Below, in pieces: positions 16,003-24,407 of a stretch of 64,000 nt of DNA. The DNA comes from JASLBX01 sp036373915 (lineage in GTDB: Bacteria; Actinomycetota; Actinomycetes; Jiangellales; Jiangellaceae). The DNA lies in the NCBI GenBank assembly GCA_036373915.1, contig DASUUU010000073.1:1-64000 (forward strand), in the 5' to 3' direction. The stretch's first letter is position 1; every line of letters starts with the position of its first letter. The notes below the pieces were generated by a model. The model was not told the origin of the DNA. It searched no databases and worked only from the letters and a program-made list of their open reading frames with translations. The position numbers and the translations under genes are program-made.

Positions 16003-16602
16003 CTACGAGCTCAACGCGCGGACGAGTGTCTCCTGCACGAAGCCGAGCCACTGGTAGACGTCGTGCACGTGCCGGCGCGGATCGTCCTCGGGCAGGGACT
16101 CCCAGTGTTCCTCGTCGCCTTCTTCGACACCGAGCCGAGTGCCAAGGGCCAGCCGCAGATCGGTCAGGGTGCGTAACCAGGCCTCGGCCTCGTCGCTGTC
16201 TAGATGGATCTTCACCTTCTCGCGCTGCTGCTCATCACCATGGGCGTCCGCAGCCTGATCCGCCGTGGCCAGCGACGCCAACACGGTCGCGGCGAAGCCG
16301 GCCTTCTTCTCTCGCAGGCCGTGTTCGGTGAAGCGCCGGAAGTCCGAGGCCGCCTCGTCGTCGTCGCGATACGCGTCGGGGAACAGCCGCAGCAACACAG
16401 GGTCTGACGGCCGTCCAGGATCGTCGACACCCACGCCGCCGAGGGCGGCCGCCAGCGGGTCGTCGCGGTGCTCGGTGTCGGTGGGATGATCGCGGACGAG
16501 CTCTAGCAGCTGGCCGACCAGCGACGCCAGCAGCTCTATCTCGACCACGTGGAACAGCGCGGACACGCCACCGCCGCGGGCCCGCCGGAACGCGGTGCTC
16601 AG
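16003..16602 (-). CDS. DUF2017 domain protein, probable CTG start
   Basis: About 199 aa, soluble and mostly helical, with two acidic patches. DUF2017 proteins almost always follow clpS in actinobacteria (Rv1332), hinting at a role around N-end-rule proteolysis; none is proven. The first ATG/GTG (GTG 16566) has no ribosome site and cuts off an N-terminal stretch with an FRRARGGGV segment. In frame, a CTG at 16602 lies 6 nt after a GGGGGAG sequence and 3 nt beyond the clpS stop, so CTG is the better start. No other start codon exists between the clpS stop and 16566. Confidence 0.8.
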   Translation of the reverse strand: MSTAFRRARGGGVSALFHVVEIELLASLVGQLLELVRDHPTDTEHRDDPLAAALGGVGVDDPGRPSDPVLLRLFPDAYRDDDEAASDFRRFTEHGLREKKAGFAATVLASLATADQAADAHGDEQQREKVKIHLDSDEAEAWLRTLTDLRLALGTRLGVEEGDEEHWESLPEDDPRRHVHDVYQWLGFVQETLVRALSS

Positions 16603-16605
16603 TGT

Positions 16606-16899
16606 CTACTCCCCCGCCTTCTGCATAGTCGCCCACAGGCCGAAGGAGTGCATCGCTTCGACGTCTCGCTCCATCTCCTCACGTGAGCCGGAGGACACCG
16701 CAGCCTTCCCCTTCTCGTGCACATCGAGCATCAGCCGCTCAGCCTTCTTCTTCGGGTAACCGAAGTAGGTCTGGAACACGTATGTGACGTACGACATCAG
16801 GTTGACAGGATCGTTCCACACCACGGTGACCCACGGCGTCTCCTGCGCGGTTACTTCTTCTGCGTCGGGCCGCTCGAGTTCGACTGGGGCGGTGACCAT
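16606..16899 (-). CDS. clpS: ATP-dependent Clp protease adaptor
   Basis: 97 aa. It delivers N-degron substrates to ClpC/ClpP. The core is classic: WVTVVWNDPVNLMSYVTYVF, then KKKAERLMLDVHEKGKAAV and a C-terminal helix. The DPVN segment forms part of the N-end residue pocket. It is divergent from pncB with a 44-bp spacer and continues into the DUF2017 gene. Confidence 0.96.
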   Translation of the reverse strand: MVTAPVELERPDAEEVTAQETPWVTVVWNDPVNLMSYVTYVFQTYFGYPKKKAERLMLDVHEKGKAAVSSGSREEMERDVEAMHSFGLWATMQKAGE

Positions 16900-16943
16900 G
16901 CCCCTATGGTGACACCTGCGACGCTCGGTGCGGGAGTGCCCGT

Positions 16944-18254
16944 GTGGATAAGCTCGTGGCTGTGCCGGTGACCACTGCGCTGTTGACCGACCACTACGAG
17001 CTGACCATGCTCCAGGCCGCGCTCGCGCACGGGACGGCCCACCGGCGCTGCGTGTTCGAGCTGTTCACCCGACGGCTACCCGAGGGCCGGCGCTACGGCG
17101 TGGTCGCCGGCACCGGCCGGCTGCTCGACGACCTGCAGCGGTTCCGCTTCGACGACGACGTACTGGCCGACCTGGAACGCCGCCAGGTGGTCGACGACCC
17201 GACACTGCGCTGGCTCGCGGACTTCCGGTTCTCCGGTGACATCTGGGGATACGGCGAGGGTGAATGTTTCTTTCCGTACTCGCCGCTGCTCGTCGTTGAA
17301 GGAACGTTCGCCGAGGCGGTCGTCCTGGAGACGCTGGCGCTGTCCGTACTGAACTTCGATTCCGCGATCGCCGCCGCCGCGTCCCGGATGACCGTAGCGG
17401 CAGGTGGACGTCCCTGCATCGAGATGGGCTCACGCCGAACCCACGAGTGGGCCGCGGTCGCGGCCGCCCGTGCGGCCTACATCGCGGGATTCTCCTCGAC
17501 AAGCAATCTCCAGGCCGGTCGGACGTACGACGTGCCCACTCGTGGGACGAGCGCCCATTCGTTCACGCTGCTGCACGACACCGAGCGCGACGCGTTCACC
17601 GCACAGATCGACTCGCTGGGCAAGGGCACGACGCTGCTCGTGGACACCTACGACGTGGCCGAGGCCGTGGCGGTCGGAGTCGAGCTGGCCGGGCCGGAAC
17701 TCGGGGCCGTACGCCTCGATTCGGGAGACCTGCTGGCTCAGGCGTATGAGGTCCGGGCTCAGCTGGACCGGCTCGGCGCCACCAGCACCAAGATTGTGGT
17801 GACGAGCGACCTCGACGAACATGCGATCGCGGCCATGGCCGCCGCACCTGTCGACGCCTACGGGGTGGGCACTCAACTTGTCACCGGGTCGGGTGCGCCG
17901 ACCGCGAGTATGGTCTACAAACTCGTCGCCCGCGCTGACGACACCGGGCACCTGGTGCCCGTGGGCAAGAAGAGCAAGGACAAGCGCAGCATCGGCGGCA
18001 GGAAGCATGCACTGCGCCGCAGGACGCCCGGGGGCGTTGCCGATGCCGAAGTGCTCACCTTGGACCTGGATCAGCGCGGTGACCACGACCGCCCGCTGCT
18101 CGTGCCGCTCGTCCGTGACGGTGAGGTCGTGGGATCGGAAACCCTGGACGACGCCCGCGCCCGGCACGAGGCGTCGCGGGCCGAACTGCCGCCCACCGCG
18201 CTGAAGCTGTCTCGAGGTGAGCCGGCGATACCGACGATCTACGAGGGGACGTGA
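16944..18254 (+). CDS. pncB: Nicotinate phosphoribosyltransferase
   Basis: 436 aa. It converts nicotinate and PRPP to NaMN in the NAD salvage pathway. Key segments: LLTDHYELTMLQAAL at the N-terminus, EMGSRRTHEWAAVAAARAAYIAGF, GTSAHSF carrying the autophosphorylated His, and VRLDSGDL. The GTG at 16944 follows GGGAG by 5 nt. pncA follows after 4 nt, so this pair makes nicotinamide-to-NaMN salvage. Confidence 0.95.
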   Translation: MDKLVAVPVTTALLTDHYELTMLQAALAHGTAHRRCVFELFTRRLPEGRRYGVVAGTGRLLDDLQRFRFDDDVLADLERRQVVDDPTLRWLADFRFSGDIWGYGEGECFFPYSPLLVVEGTFAEAVVLETLALSVLNFDSAIAAAASRMTVAAGGRPCIEMGSRRTHEWAAVAAARAAYIAGFSSTSNLQAGRTYDVPTRGTSAHSFTLLHDTERDAFTAQIDSLGKGTTLLVDTYDVAEAVAVGVELAGPELGAVRLDSGDLLAQAYEVRAQLDRLGATSTKIVVTSDLDEHAIAAMAAAPVDAYGVGTQLVTGSGAPTASMVYKLVARADDTGHLVPVGKKSKDKRSIGGRKHALRRRTPGGVADAEVLTLDLDQRGDHDRPLLVPLVRDGEVVGSETLDDARARHEASRAELPPTALKLSRGEPAIPTIYEGT

Positions 18255-18258
18255 CGCG

Positions 18259-18870
18259 ATGGCCCGCGCGCTCATCGTGGTTGATGTACAGAACGACTTC
18301 TGCGAAGGCGGCAGCCTTGCCGTTGGAGGCGGTGCCGATGTCGCCTTCAAGATTGCCGAAGTTCTGCATGAGTGGCAGGAGGCAGGACTGGATTCGGAGG
18401 CAACCCAGGAGTACGAGTTCGTGGTGGCGACGCGCGACCACCACATCCAGCCAGGTGACCACTTCTCCGAGAATCCCGACTTCGTGCACAGCTGGCCACG
18501 GCACTGTGTCGCCGGGACGGACGGCGCAGCGTTCCATCCCAACCTTGATCCGCAACCGTTCGACGCCGTGTTCAGCAAGGGCGAATACGGCGCGGCGTAC
18601 TCGGGCTTCGAGGGTAAGGCCCAGGATGGATCCTCACTCGTGGACTGGTTACGTGGCCGCAACGTCGATCAGGTCGACATCGTCGGGATCGCCACCGACC
18701 ACTGCGTTCGGGCGACGGCGCTGGACGCCGCGCGGTCCGGGTTCCGTACCCGGGTGCTGCTGGACATGACCGCCGGCGTCAACTCCGAGACGACCGAGCG
18801 CGCCCTCGCCGAGATGCGAGCCGCGGGAGTGGCACTCGAGGGCCGGCCGGTCGTTCACCCAGTACCCTGA
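18259..18870 (+). CDS. pncA: Nicotinamidase (isochorismatase family)
   Basis: 203 aa cysteine hydrolase. The catalytic triad is visible: Asp9 in VVDVQNDF, Lys in FSKGEYGAAYSGF and Cys in GIATDHCVRATALDAA. The metal-binding residues are in the DHHIQPGDHF region. Directly behind pncB, it should deamidate nicotinamide to nicotinate for PncB. A GC-rich hairpin follows 11 nt after the stop. Confidence 0.94.
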   Translation: MARALIVVDVQNDFCEGGSLAVGGGADVAFKIAEVLHEWQEAGLDSEATQEYEFVVATRDHHIQPGDHFSENPDFVHSWPRHCVAGTDGAAFHPNLDPQPFDAVFSKGEYGAAYSGFEGKAQDGSSLVDWLRGRNVDQVDIVGIATDHCVRATALDAARSGFRTRVLLDMTAGVNSETTERALAEMRAAGVALEGRPVVHPVP

Positions 18871-18881
18871 CCATCGAGATC

Positions 18882-18898
18882 GCCGGGCAGGGCCCGGC
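18882..18898 (+). terminator. Probable terminator after pncA
   Basis: GCCGGGC-AGG-GCCCGGC, a 7-bp GC stem with a 3-nt loop, begins 11 nt after the pncA stop. There is no T-run, as is common in actinobacteria. Confidence 0.5.
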
Positions 18899-18905
18899 CA
18901 CTCGA

Positions 18906-18962
18906 ACCTTGATCAGCCGCTCGGACCTTGATCAGCCGCTCGGACCTTGATCAGCCAGTCGG
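18906..18962. repeat. Three 19-bp tandem repeats between pncA and hmgA
   Basis: ACCTTGATCAGCCGCTCGG occurs three times head to tail (18906, 18925, 18944; the third has CCAGTCGG). The last copy runs into the hmgA stop codon and final codons. The TGATCA palindrome recurs in each unit. Looks like local slippage duplication at a convergent junction. Confidence 0.9.
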
Positions 18963-20156
18963 TCCGCGACCGGCCCAGGTCCAGGCGTACGTCCCCTCGT
19001 CCGACTCGACGCCGCCCTCGCCGAGCTCCAGCGGCCGGAACGTGTCGACCATGACGGCGAGCTCGTCGAAGTAGTCCTTGCCGAGCGCCCGCTCGATCGC
19101 CGACGGCTGCGGGCCGTGCGTGTGCCCACCCGGGTGCAGCGAGATCGAACCCTGCCCGATGCCCGACCCCTTGCGCGCCTCGTAATCGCCGCCGCAGTAG
19201 AACATCACCTCGTCGGAGTCCACGTTCGAGTGGTAGTACGGCACCGGGATCGCCAGGGGGTGATAGTCGACCTTCCGCGGCACGAAGTTGCAGATCACGA
19301 AGTTGTAGCCCTCGAAAACCTGGTGAACCGGCGGCGGCTGGTGGATCCGGCCGGTGATCGGCTCGAAGTCCTCGACGTTGAAGGTGTACGGATACAGGCA
19401 GCCGTCCCAGCCGACCACGTCGAACGGGTGAGTCGGATACGTCACGATGCTGCCGACCAGGCCGGACGGCCCGTGGCCGCGGTGCTTGGTGTATACCTCG
19501 ACATCCTCCTGCTCGACGATCAGTGGTTCGGCCGGTGCGTGCAGGTCACGCTCGCAATACGGCGCATGTTCCAGGAACTGGCCGTACCGCGACAGGTACC
19601 GCTTCGGCGGGGCGATGTGCGAGTTGGCCTCGATGACGTACGCGCGCAGCGGCTCGTCGCCGGTCGGCACCCACCGGTGCACGGTCGCCCGCGGAATGAT
19701 CACATAGTCGCCCTGGCGGGCCGGCAGGAGCCCGAACATCGTCTCGACGGTCGCCTCGCCGGACTCGATGTACACACACTCGTCACCGATGGCGTTGCGG
19801 TAGAGCGGGGACGACTCTCCGGCGGCGACGTACGCGATCCGCACGTCGTTGTTGCCCAGCACCATGCGGCGACCGGTGACGACGTCCGCCGCCTTCCAGT
19901 CCCGGCCGGGAAACAGCTCGTGCAGCTTGAGGTGGCGCGGCTTGAGCGGGTGGTTCGGCACCGTCCGAGCATCCGGGATGTCCCATACCCGCGAGTCCAC
20001 GATCGCCGACGGCACACCGGTGTGGTACAGCAGCGACGAGTCTGATGAGAAGCCCTCCTCACCCATCAGCTCCTCGTAGTAGAGACCGCCGTCGGGCCGG
20101 CGGAACTGGGTGTGACGCTTCGGCGGGATCTCGCCAACACTGCGGTAGAAAGCCAT
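18951..20156 (-). CDS. hmgA: Homogentisate 1,2-dioxygenase
   Basis: 401 aa Fe(II) ring-cleaving enzyme converting homogentisate to maleylacetoacetate in tyrosine/phenylalanine breakdown. The metal-site region YYHSNVDSDEVMFYCGGDY and the later HPGGHTHGPQP are present, in a double cupin context (YVIIPRATVHRWVP). ATG 20156 is preceded by GAGGAGAGGG. fahA is nearby on the opposite strand, so the two last catabolic steps are divergently arranged; no maleylacetoacetate isomerase is seen. The C-terminus (GRGPTG) is encoded in part by the tandem repeat. Confidence 0.95.
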   Translation of the reverse strand: MAFYRSVGEIPPKRHTQFRRPDGGLYYEELMGEEGFSSDSSLLYHTGVPSAIVDSRVWDIPDARTVPNHPLKPRHLKLHELFPGRDWKAADVVTGRRMVLGNNDVRIAYVAAGESSPLYRNAIGDECVYIESGEATVETMFGLLPARQGDYVIIPRATVHRWVPTGDEPLRAYVIEANSHIAPPKRYLSRYGQFLEHAPYCERDLHAPAEPLIVEQEDVEVYTKHRGHGPSGLVGSIVTYPTHPFDVVGWDGCLYPYTFNVEDFEPITGRIHQPPPVHQVFEGYNFVICNFVPRKVDYHPLAIPVPYYHSNVDSDEVMFYCGGDYEARKGSGIGQGSISLHPGGHTHGPQPSAIERALGKDYFDELAVMVDTFRPLELGEGGVESDEGTYAWTWAGRGPTG

Positions 20157-20290
20157 GACCCTCTCCTCGCGATCTTGCGACAATCAACAGCGTCGTACGG
20201 TGTGGATTGCATCAAGATCGACCAATGATGCTCGTTCGATTACCGGACACACGTGTACGCTTAATGACACGATGCGCTACAGTCCCACGT

Positions 20291-21142
20291 GTGTCAACTC
20301 TCCCCCTGCTCTTCCACCGGCTGATCGACGACGCCGCCCTGTTCCCACCAGGCAACGCGCCCATGCCAGAGGCGGTCCCGGCTCATGAACGTCATCGAAC
20401 GCAGTGGTACGCACCGCTTGTCGGCCCGTTCTTGTGCCCTGCGGCGCGGGTGAGCGAGCTCAGCCAGCACGCGACGGCGAAGCTCGGCGTCATCGTCGTC
20501 GCGAGCGGCCCGGGAGACATCGAACCGGCCGTCCAGACCGTGTTGGCCGACCCGCAACTCGAACTCAGGGGCGTCGAGGTGCCAATGCGCGGAGAACCCC
20601 TGGCGGATTCCGCTCGCCGCACGCTCGTGGCGCTCGACGCCGCTCTCGTGGATGCGGACGATCCCGACCAACTGCCGGTTTACGTCGAAATTCCCCGGGC
20701 TCCGGGCTGGCGGGACGCCCTCGACCAGGTTGCGGTGGCGGGATACCGGTCGAAGCTGCGAACGGGCGGCGAGACGGCCGAAGCGTTTCCTGCCGAACAT
20801 GAGGTCGCCGCGTTCATCATCGCGTGCCGGGAGTTCGACGTCAGGTTCAAGTTCACCGCCGGCCTGCACCACGCGATCCGCCACACGACCAGCGACGGAC
20901 TCGAGCAGCACGGCTTCTTGAACGCGCTGGCCGCCGTGGCCGAGGCGCTCGACGGCGCAGACGAAGCAGCACTGGCCGCGATCCTGGCCGAACGCGACGC
21001 CGCGGCGATCGCCGAGCGTGTCAAGGCCATCCCGGTAGGGCGAGCCGCTACGGTACGGACCTGGTTCGGCTCGTACGGCTCGTGCAGTATCGACGAACCG
21101 TTGCAGGAACTGCTCGATCTCGGTCTCGTCACTAAGGAGTAG
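20291..21142 (+). CDS. Conserved protein of unknown function in the homogentisate locus
   Basis: About 283 aa, cytoplasmic, no recognised domain. It opens with LIDDAALFPPGNAPMPEAV and contains LELRGVEVPMRG, VYVEIPRAPGW and FKFTAGLHHAIRH, giving the impression of an alternating beta/alpha enzyme such as a TIM barrel; the late KFTAGLHH could be an active-site strand. GTG 20291 is a tentative start; in-frame upstream starts exist at 20264 and 20207. It lies 3 nt before fahA, so it should act in or beside homogentisate degradation. The missing isomerase step is one possible role, with no direct evidence. Confidence 0.7.
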   Translation: MSTLPLLFHRLIDDAALFPPGNAPMPEAVPAHERHRTQWYAPLVGPFLCPAARVSELSQHATAKLGVIVVASGPGDIEPAVQTVLADPQLELRGVEVPMRGEPLADSARRTLVALDAALVDADDPDQLPVYVEIPRAPGWRDALDQVAVAGYRSKLRTGGETAEAFPAEHEVAAFIIACREFDVRFKFTAGLHHAIRHTTSDGLEQHGFLNALAAVAEALDGADEAALAAILAERDAAAIAERVKAIPVGRAATVRTWFGSYGSCSIDEPLQELLDLGLVTKE

Positions 21143-21145
21143 CCC

Positions 21146-22357
21146 GTGCCGGCGACGTCGTGGGTACCCATCGCCATGGATGACCCGTTCGGGGCGCACA
21201 CGCTGCCGTACGGGGTGTTCTCGACCGACGGCGAGGAACCCCGTGTCGGCGTCGCGATCGGATCGTATGTCCTCGACCTCGCACCGCTCGCGGCGGTGGT
21301 GAACCTGGACGGCGCGCACGTGTTCGCAGAGCGCAGCCTCAACCCGTTCATGGCGCTGGGCCCGCAGGCCTGGGCCGCCGTGCGAGGCTGGCTGACCGAA
21401 CTGGTCCGCGATGAGGCCCAGCGCGACCTGGTCGAACCCCACTTGGTGCCGATGGCGAACACCCGGCTGCACATGCCGTTCAGCGTCGCCGACTACGTCG
21501 ACTTCTACGCATCGCAGCAGCATGCAGAGAATGTGGGCAAGATCTTCCGTCCTGACTCACCCGCGCTTCCAGCGGCCTGGAGACACCTGCCGATCGGCTA
21601 CCACGGCCGGGCGGGAACCGTCGTCGTGTCCGGTACGGACATCGTCCGGCCGTCGGGGCTGCGCCGCGTCGCGAATGCTATCGAGTTCGGGCCGTCGCTG
21701 CGGTTGGACATCGAGGCCGAGGTCGGCTTCGTCGTCGGCGTGCCGTCTCAACTCGGCTCGGCCGTGCCCGTCTCGGCGTTCTCCGACCATGTCTTCGGTG
21801 TGGTACTGGTCAACGACTGGTCCGCCCGCGACATCCAGGCCTTCGAGTACGTCCCGCTGGGCCCGTTCCTCGGCAAGTCGTTCGCCACGTCCGTGTCGCC
21901 GTGGGTCGTCCCGTTGGCCGCCCTACAGGATGCCCGAGTAGCGCCGCCGAACCGAGATCCCGAGCCGGCCGCGTACCTGCGCGATGACGAGCCGTGGGGC
22001 CTTGCGCTCGACATCGAGGTGTCGTGGAACGGGACGCTCGTTTCCCGGCCCCCGTTCGCCGGCATGTACTGGACAGCCGCCCAGCAGCTTGCCCACTTGA
22101 CCGCCAACGGCGCGTCCTTGCGCTGCGGCGACCTGTACGCGTCGGGGACGGTCAGCGGGTCCGAGCGCGACCAGCGCGGCTCGTTCCTCGAGCTGTCGTG
22201 GAACGGCGCCGAGCCGGTACGACTTGCCGACGGCAGCGAGCGGTCCTTCCTCGAGGACGGCGACGAGGTGACCATCTCTGCGAGCGCTCCCGGCCCGGAC
22301 GCCACCCGTGTTCAACTCGGAGCGGTCACCGGGCGAATCCTTCCCGCCCCGAGTTGA
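21146..22357 (+). CDS. fahA: Fumarylacetoacetase
   Basis: 403 aa. It hydrolyses fumarylacetoacetate to fumarate and acetoacetate, the last step of tyrosine breakdown. The FAH N-terminal domain (GVFSTDGEEPRVGVAIG) precedes the catalytic domain with MPFSVADYVDFYASQQHAENVG, PIGYHGRAGTVVVSG, the metal-binding DIEAEVGFVVG and VLVNDWSARDIQ, and GPFLGKSFATSVSPW. The GTG start follows AAGGAG by 6 nt. Cotranscribed with the unknown gene upstream. Confidence 0.96.
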   Translation: MPATSWVPIAMDDPFGAHTLPYGVFSTDGEEPRVGVAIGSYVLDLAPLAAVVNLDGAHVFAERSLNPFMALGPQAWAAVRGWLTELVRDEAQRDLVEPHLVPMANTRLHMPFSVADYVDFYASQQHAENVGKIFRPDSPALPAAWRHLPIGYHGRAGTVVVSGTDIVRPSGLRRVANAIEFGPSLRLDIEAEVGFVVGVPSQLGSAVPVSAFSDHVFGVVLVNDWSARDIQAFEYVPLGPFLGKSFATSVSPWVVPLAALQDARVAPPNRDPEPAAYLRDDEPWGLALDIEVSWNGTLVSRPPFAGMYWTAAQQLAHLTANGASLRCGDLYASGTVSGSERDQRGSFLELSWNGAEPVRLADGSERSFLEDGDEVTISASAPGPDATRVQLGAVTGRILPAPS

Positions 22358-22401
22358 CCAGCGATCAGGGATGGTGATCGCCGTCACTAGAATCGAACCC
22401 G

Positions 22402-23025
22402 GTGATGCGATCACGGGCCGGCTCGGCCCTCGCGATTTCCGCGGCCGCCTACCTCATCGGTGCGGTTCCGGTCGCGCAGATCATCGCGCGACTCCGGTGT
22501 GGAGCAGACCTGCGACAGATGGGTACGGGGACCGTGTCCGCGGGTGCCCTCGTGTCGGTGTCCGGTATTGGCACGGTGGTGACGGCCGGCGCGCTTGACG
22601 TCGCGAAAGGCATGGCCGGCGCGCTGATAGCCAGCCGGGCGGTGAGCCCCCTGCCGGCCGCGACGGCCGGGGCGACTATCGCCGGCCACAACTGGTCGCC
22701 GTTCCTTGGAGGGGCCGGTGGCCGCGGCTTCTCACCCGCCGTCGGGGCACTCGCCGTCCTCGCGCCCGAAGGCGCCGCCGTTCTCATAGCGGGCGTCGCA
22801 GCCGGGCGTGTGATCGCCGGCGACTCGGCGATCGGAGCGCTTGCTGCCTACACCGTGCTGCCAATCGTGCTGCACCGAACCCGCGGTCGAACCGGAACAC
22901 TCACCGCCATGGCCGTTCTCATCCCGATGCTGGGCAAGCGGCTGGCCGGCAACCGGCGCGCGCGCGGCGCGGACGCGTACCTGTGGCGGCTGCTGTACGA
23001 CAGGGATCAGCGGCCGAAGTCATGA
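22402..23025 (+). CDS. PlsY-like glycerol-3-phosphate acyltransferase
   Basis: 207 aa membrane protein with about five or six helices. PlsY motifs are present in altered form: GTGTVSA (family G-S/T-G-N-x-G-A), LDVAKG, and GHNWSPFLGGAGGRG where typical PlsY has a lysine-rich GHxFPxFxxFKGGKG. The loss of these lysines makes activity on acyl-phosphate uncertain. TAGAAT 8 nt before GTG 22402 suggests a leaderless start. It overlaps degV by 4 nt, linking it to fatty-acid handling. Confidence 0.82.
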   Translation: MMRSRAGSALAISAAAYLIGAVPVAQIIARLRCGADLRQMGTGTVSAGALVSVSGIGTVVTAGALDVAKGMAGALIASRAVSPLPAATAGATIAGHNWSPFLGGAGGRGFSPAVGALAVLAPEGAAVLIAGVAAGRVIAGDSAIGALAAYTVLPIVLHRTRGRTGTLTAMAVLIPMLGKRLAGNRRARGADAYLWRLLYDRDQRPKS

Positions 23026-23834
23026 CCGTGGCCGTCATCACCGACACCGCGGCATCGATCAGCCGCCGGCTGGCCGACGAATGGAACGTCCGGCTGGTGC
23101 CGCTCTCCGTCATGGTGGCAGGGCGAACGTACCGGGACACCGAGGTCGACCTGGCCAGCCTGCCGGCCGCGCGGATCACGACGTCCGGGCCACCGCCGGG
23201 TGAGTTCCTGGCCGCACTCGCCGACGCCCGGGACGGCGCGGTGATCGTGACCGTCGCCGCATCACTGAGCAGCGCGCACGCGTCCGCCAGGGCGGCCACG
23301 ACGGCCATGGACGTCCCCGTCGAGATCGTCGACAGCCGCACCGCTGCCGGCGCCCAAGCCCTTGTCGTGCTGGCCGCCGCAGAACGAGCCAACCGCGGCG
23401 CAGGTGTCGCCGAGGTCGCCGAGGCGGCCCGAGCCGCTGCGGGCGACGTACAACTGGTGGGTTGCCTGGCCGACCTGGAAGGGCTGGCCCACAGCGGCCG
23501 GGTTCCTGGCCTGGCCGCCACGGCGGCACGCAAGGCAGGCTTACGGTTCATGTTCAGGCTCACCGACGGGGCCGTGCGGCCCATGAAGCCGGCCAGTAGC
23601 CGCAGCGCCGCCGTCGATCGGATGGTGAGCATGTGTACGACGTCGGCTCGCGCCGGCTCGGTGGCCGACATCATCACACTTGGTGATGACGCGGATCTGC
23701 GGTCCCGATTAACGCACGCGCGGGACTCCGGGCGGTTGGCGGTCGGACGCCTGTACGCGGGCACGTTCGGCACCGCGATTACCGTGTACACCAGTCCGCA
23801 TGTCACCGGGCTCGCCTGGCGCTGGAGGAGTTGA
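23022..23834 (+). CDS. DegV family fatty-acid-binding protein
   Basis: 270 aa. It begins TVAVITDTAASISRRLADE, the DegV N-terminal Asp-Thr/Ser signature, and continues with TSGPPPGEFLAAL and VEIVDSRTAAGAQALVVL. DegV proteins hold a single long-chain fatty acid and serve as FakB-type carriers for fatty-acid kinase in other bacteria. Its ATGA overlap with the PlsY-like gene supports a joint role in phospholipid precursor supply. No fakA is seen here. Confidence 0.9.
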   Translation: MTVAVITDTAASISRRLADEWNVRLVPLSVMVAGRTYRDTEVDLASLPAARITTSGPPPGEFLAALADARDGAVIVTVAASLSSAHASARAATTAMDVPVEIVDSRTAAGAQALVVLAAAERANRGAGVAEVAEAARAAAGDVQLVGCLADLEGLAHSGRVPGLAATAARKAGLRFMFRLTDGAVRPMKPASSRSAAVDRMVSMCTTSARAGSVADIITLGDDADLRSRLTHARDSGRLAVGRLYAGTFGTAITVYTSPHVTGLAWRWRS

Positions 23835-23916
23835 TCCGGGCCACCGCCGACGATGCTGAGATCAGCGCGGACGAGAGCTGGCAAACACCGCCGACCGTCG
23901 AACTAAGCTGACCAGC

Positions 23917-24407
23917 GTGAAGCTGGTCGAGCGCGAGGCCGCCATGGCGGCGCTTGATGAGCGACTCGCCGACGCCCGCCGGGGAGACGGCTCGGCCGTG
24001 CTCGTCCATGGCGAAGCGGGGATAGGAAAGACCAGCCTGTTGCGGACGTGGACCGGCAACCTGCCGCAGGGTCAACGACTCACGTGGGGCGCGTGCGATC
24101 CGCTCACCACACCTGGGTGCGGAGGGCGCCGCGGCGAGTCCGCCAGCGGCTGCGCGAGCTCGGCGTGTCGGGCGTGCCTCGCGGCCCACGAGCGACGACC
24201 CGAGCCAACCCCGCAATGCTGACGGCCCGGCAGCTCGAAGTCGTCGAATTGCTCGCCGCCGGCCTCACTAACGCCGAGATCGCCGACGAGCTAGTGATCT
24301 CGCCGAAGACCGCCGGCCACAACGTCTCGGCGATCTTGGACAAGCTCGGCGCCCGCTCGCGGTTGGAAGCGGCCAACATGGCCCGAGAGCTGGGCCTCAC
24401 CGGCTGA
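23917..24407 (+). pseudogene. Remnant of a large AAA/LuxR (LAL) transcriptional regulator
   Basis: The first frame (GTG 23917) gives about 65 residues of a normal N-terminus including Walker A HGEAGIGKTSLL. It then loses homology near 24115 and runs to a stop at 24222. A second frame from about 24115 to 24407 encodes the usual C-terminus: RVRQRLRELGVSGVPRGPR, then the LuxR helix-turn-helix LTARQLEVVELLAAGLTNAE with SPKTAGHNVSAILDKLG. Intact relatives run to several hundred residues, so roughly 2 kb of middle sequence is gone and the two ends are out of frame. The promoter-like TAAGCT 7 nt before GTG remains. It probably once regulated the DUF4242 gene downstream. Confidence 0.88.

Noticed and set aside
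18906..18962. Short CRISPR array
   Set aside because: Units are directly tandem without spacers and there are no cas genes.
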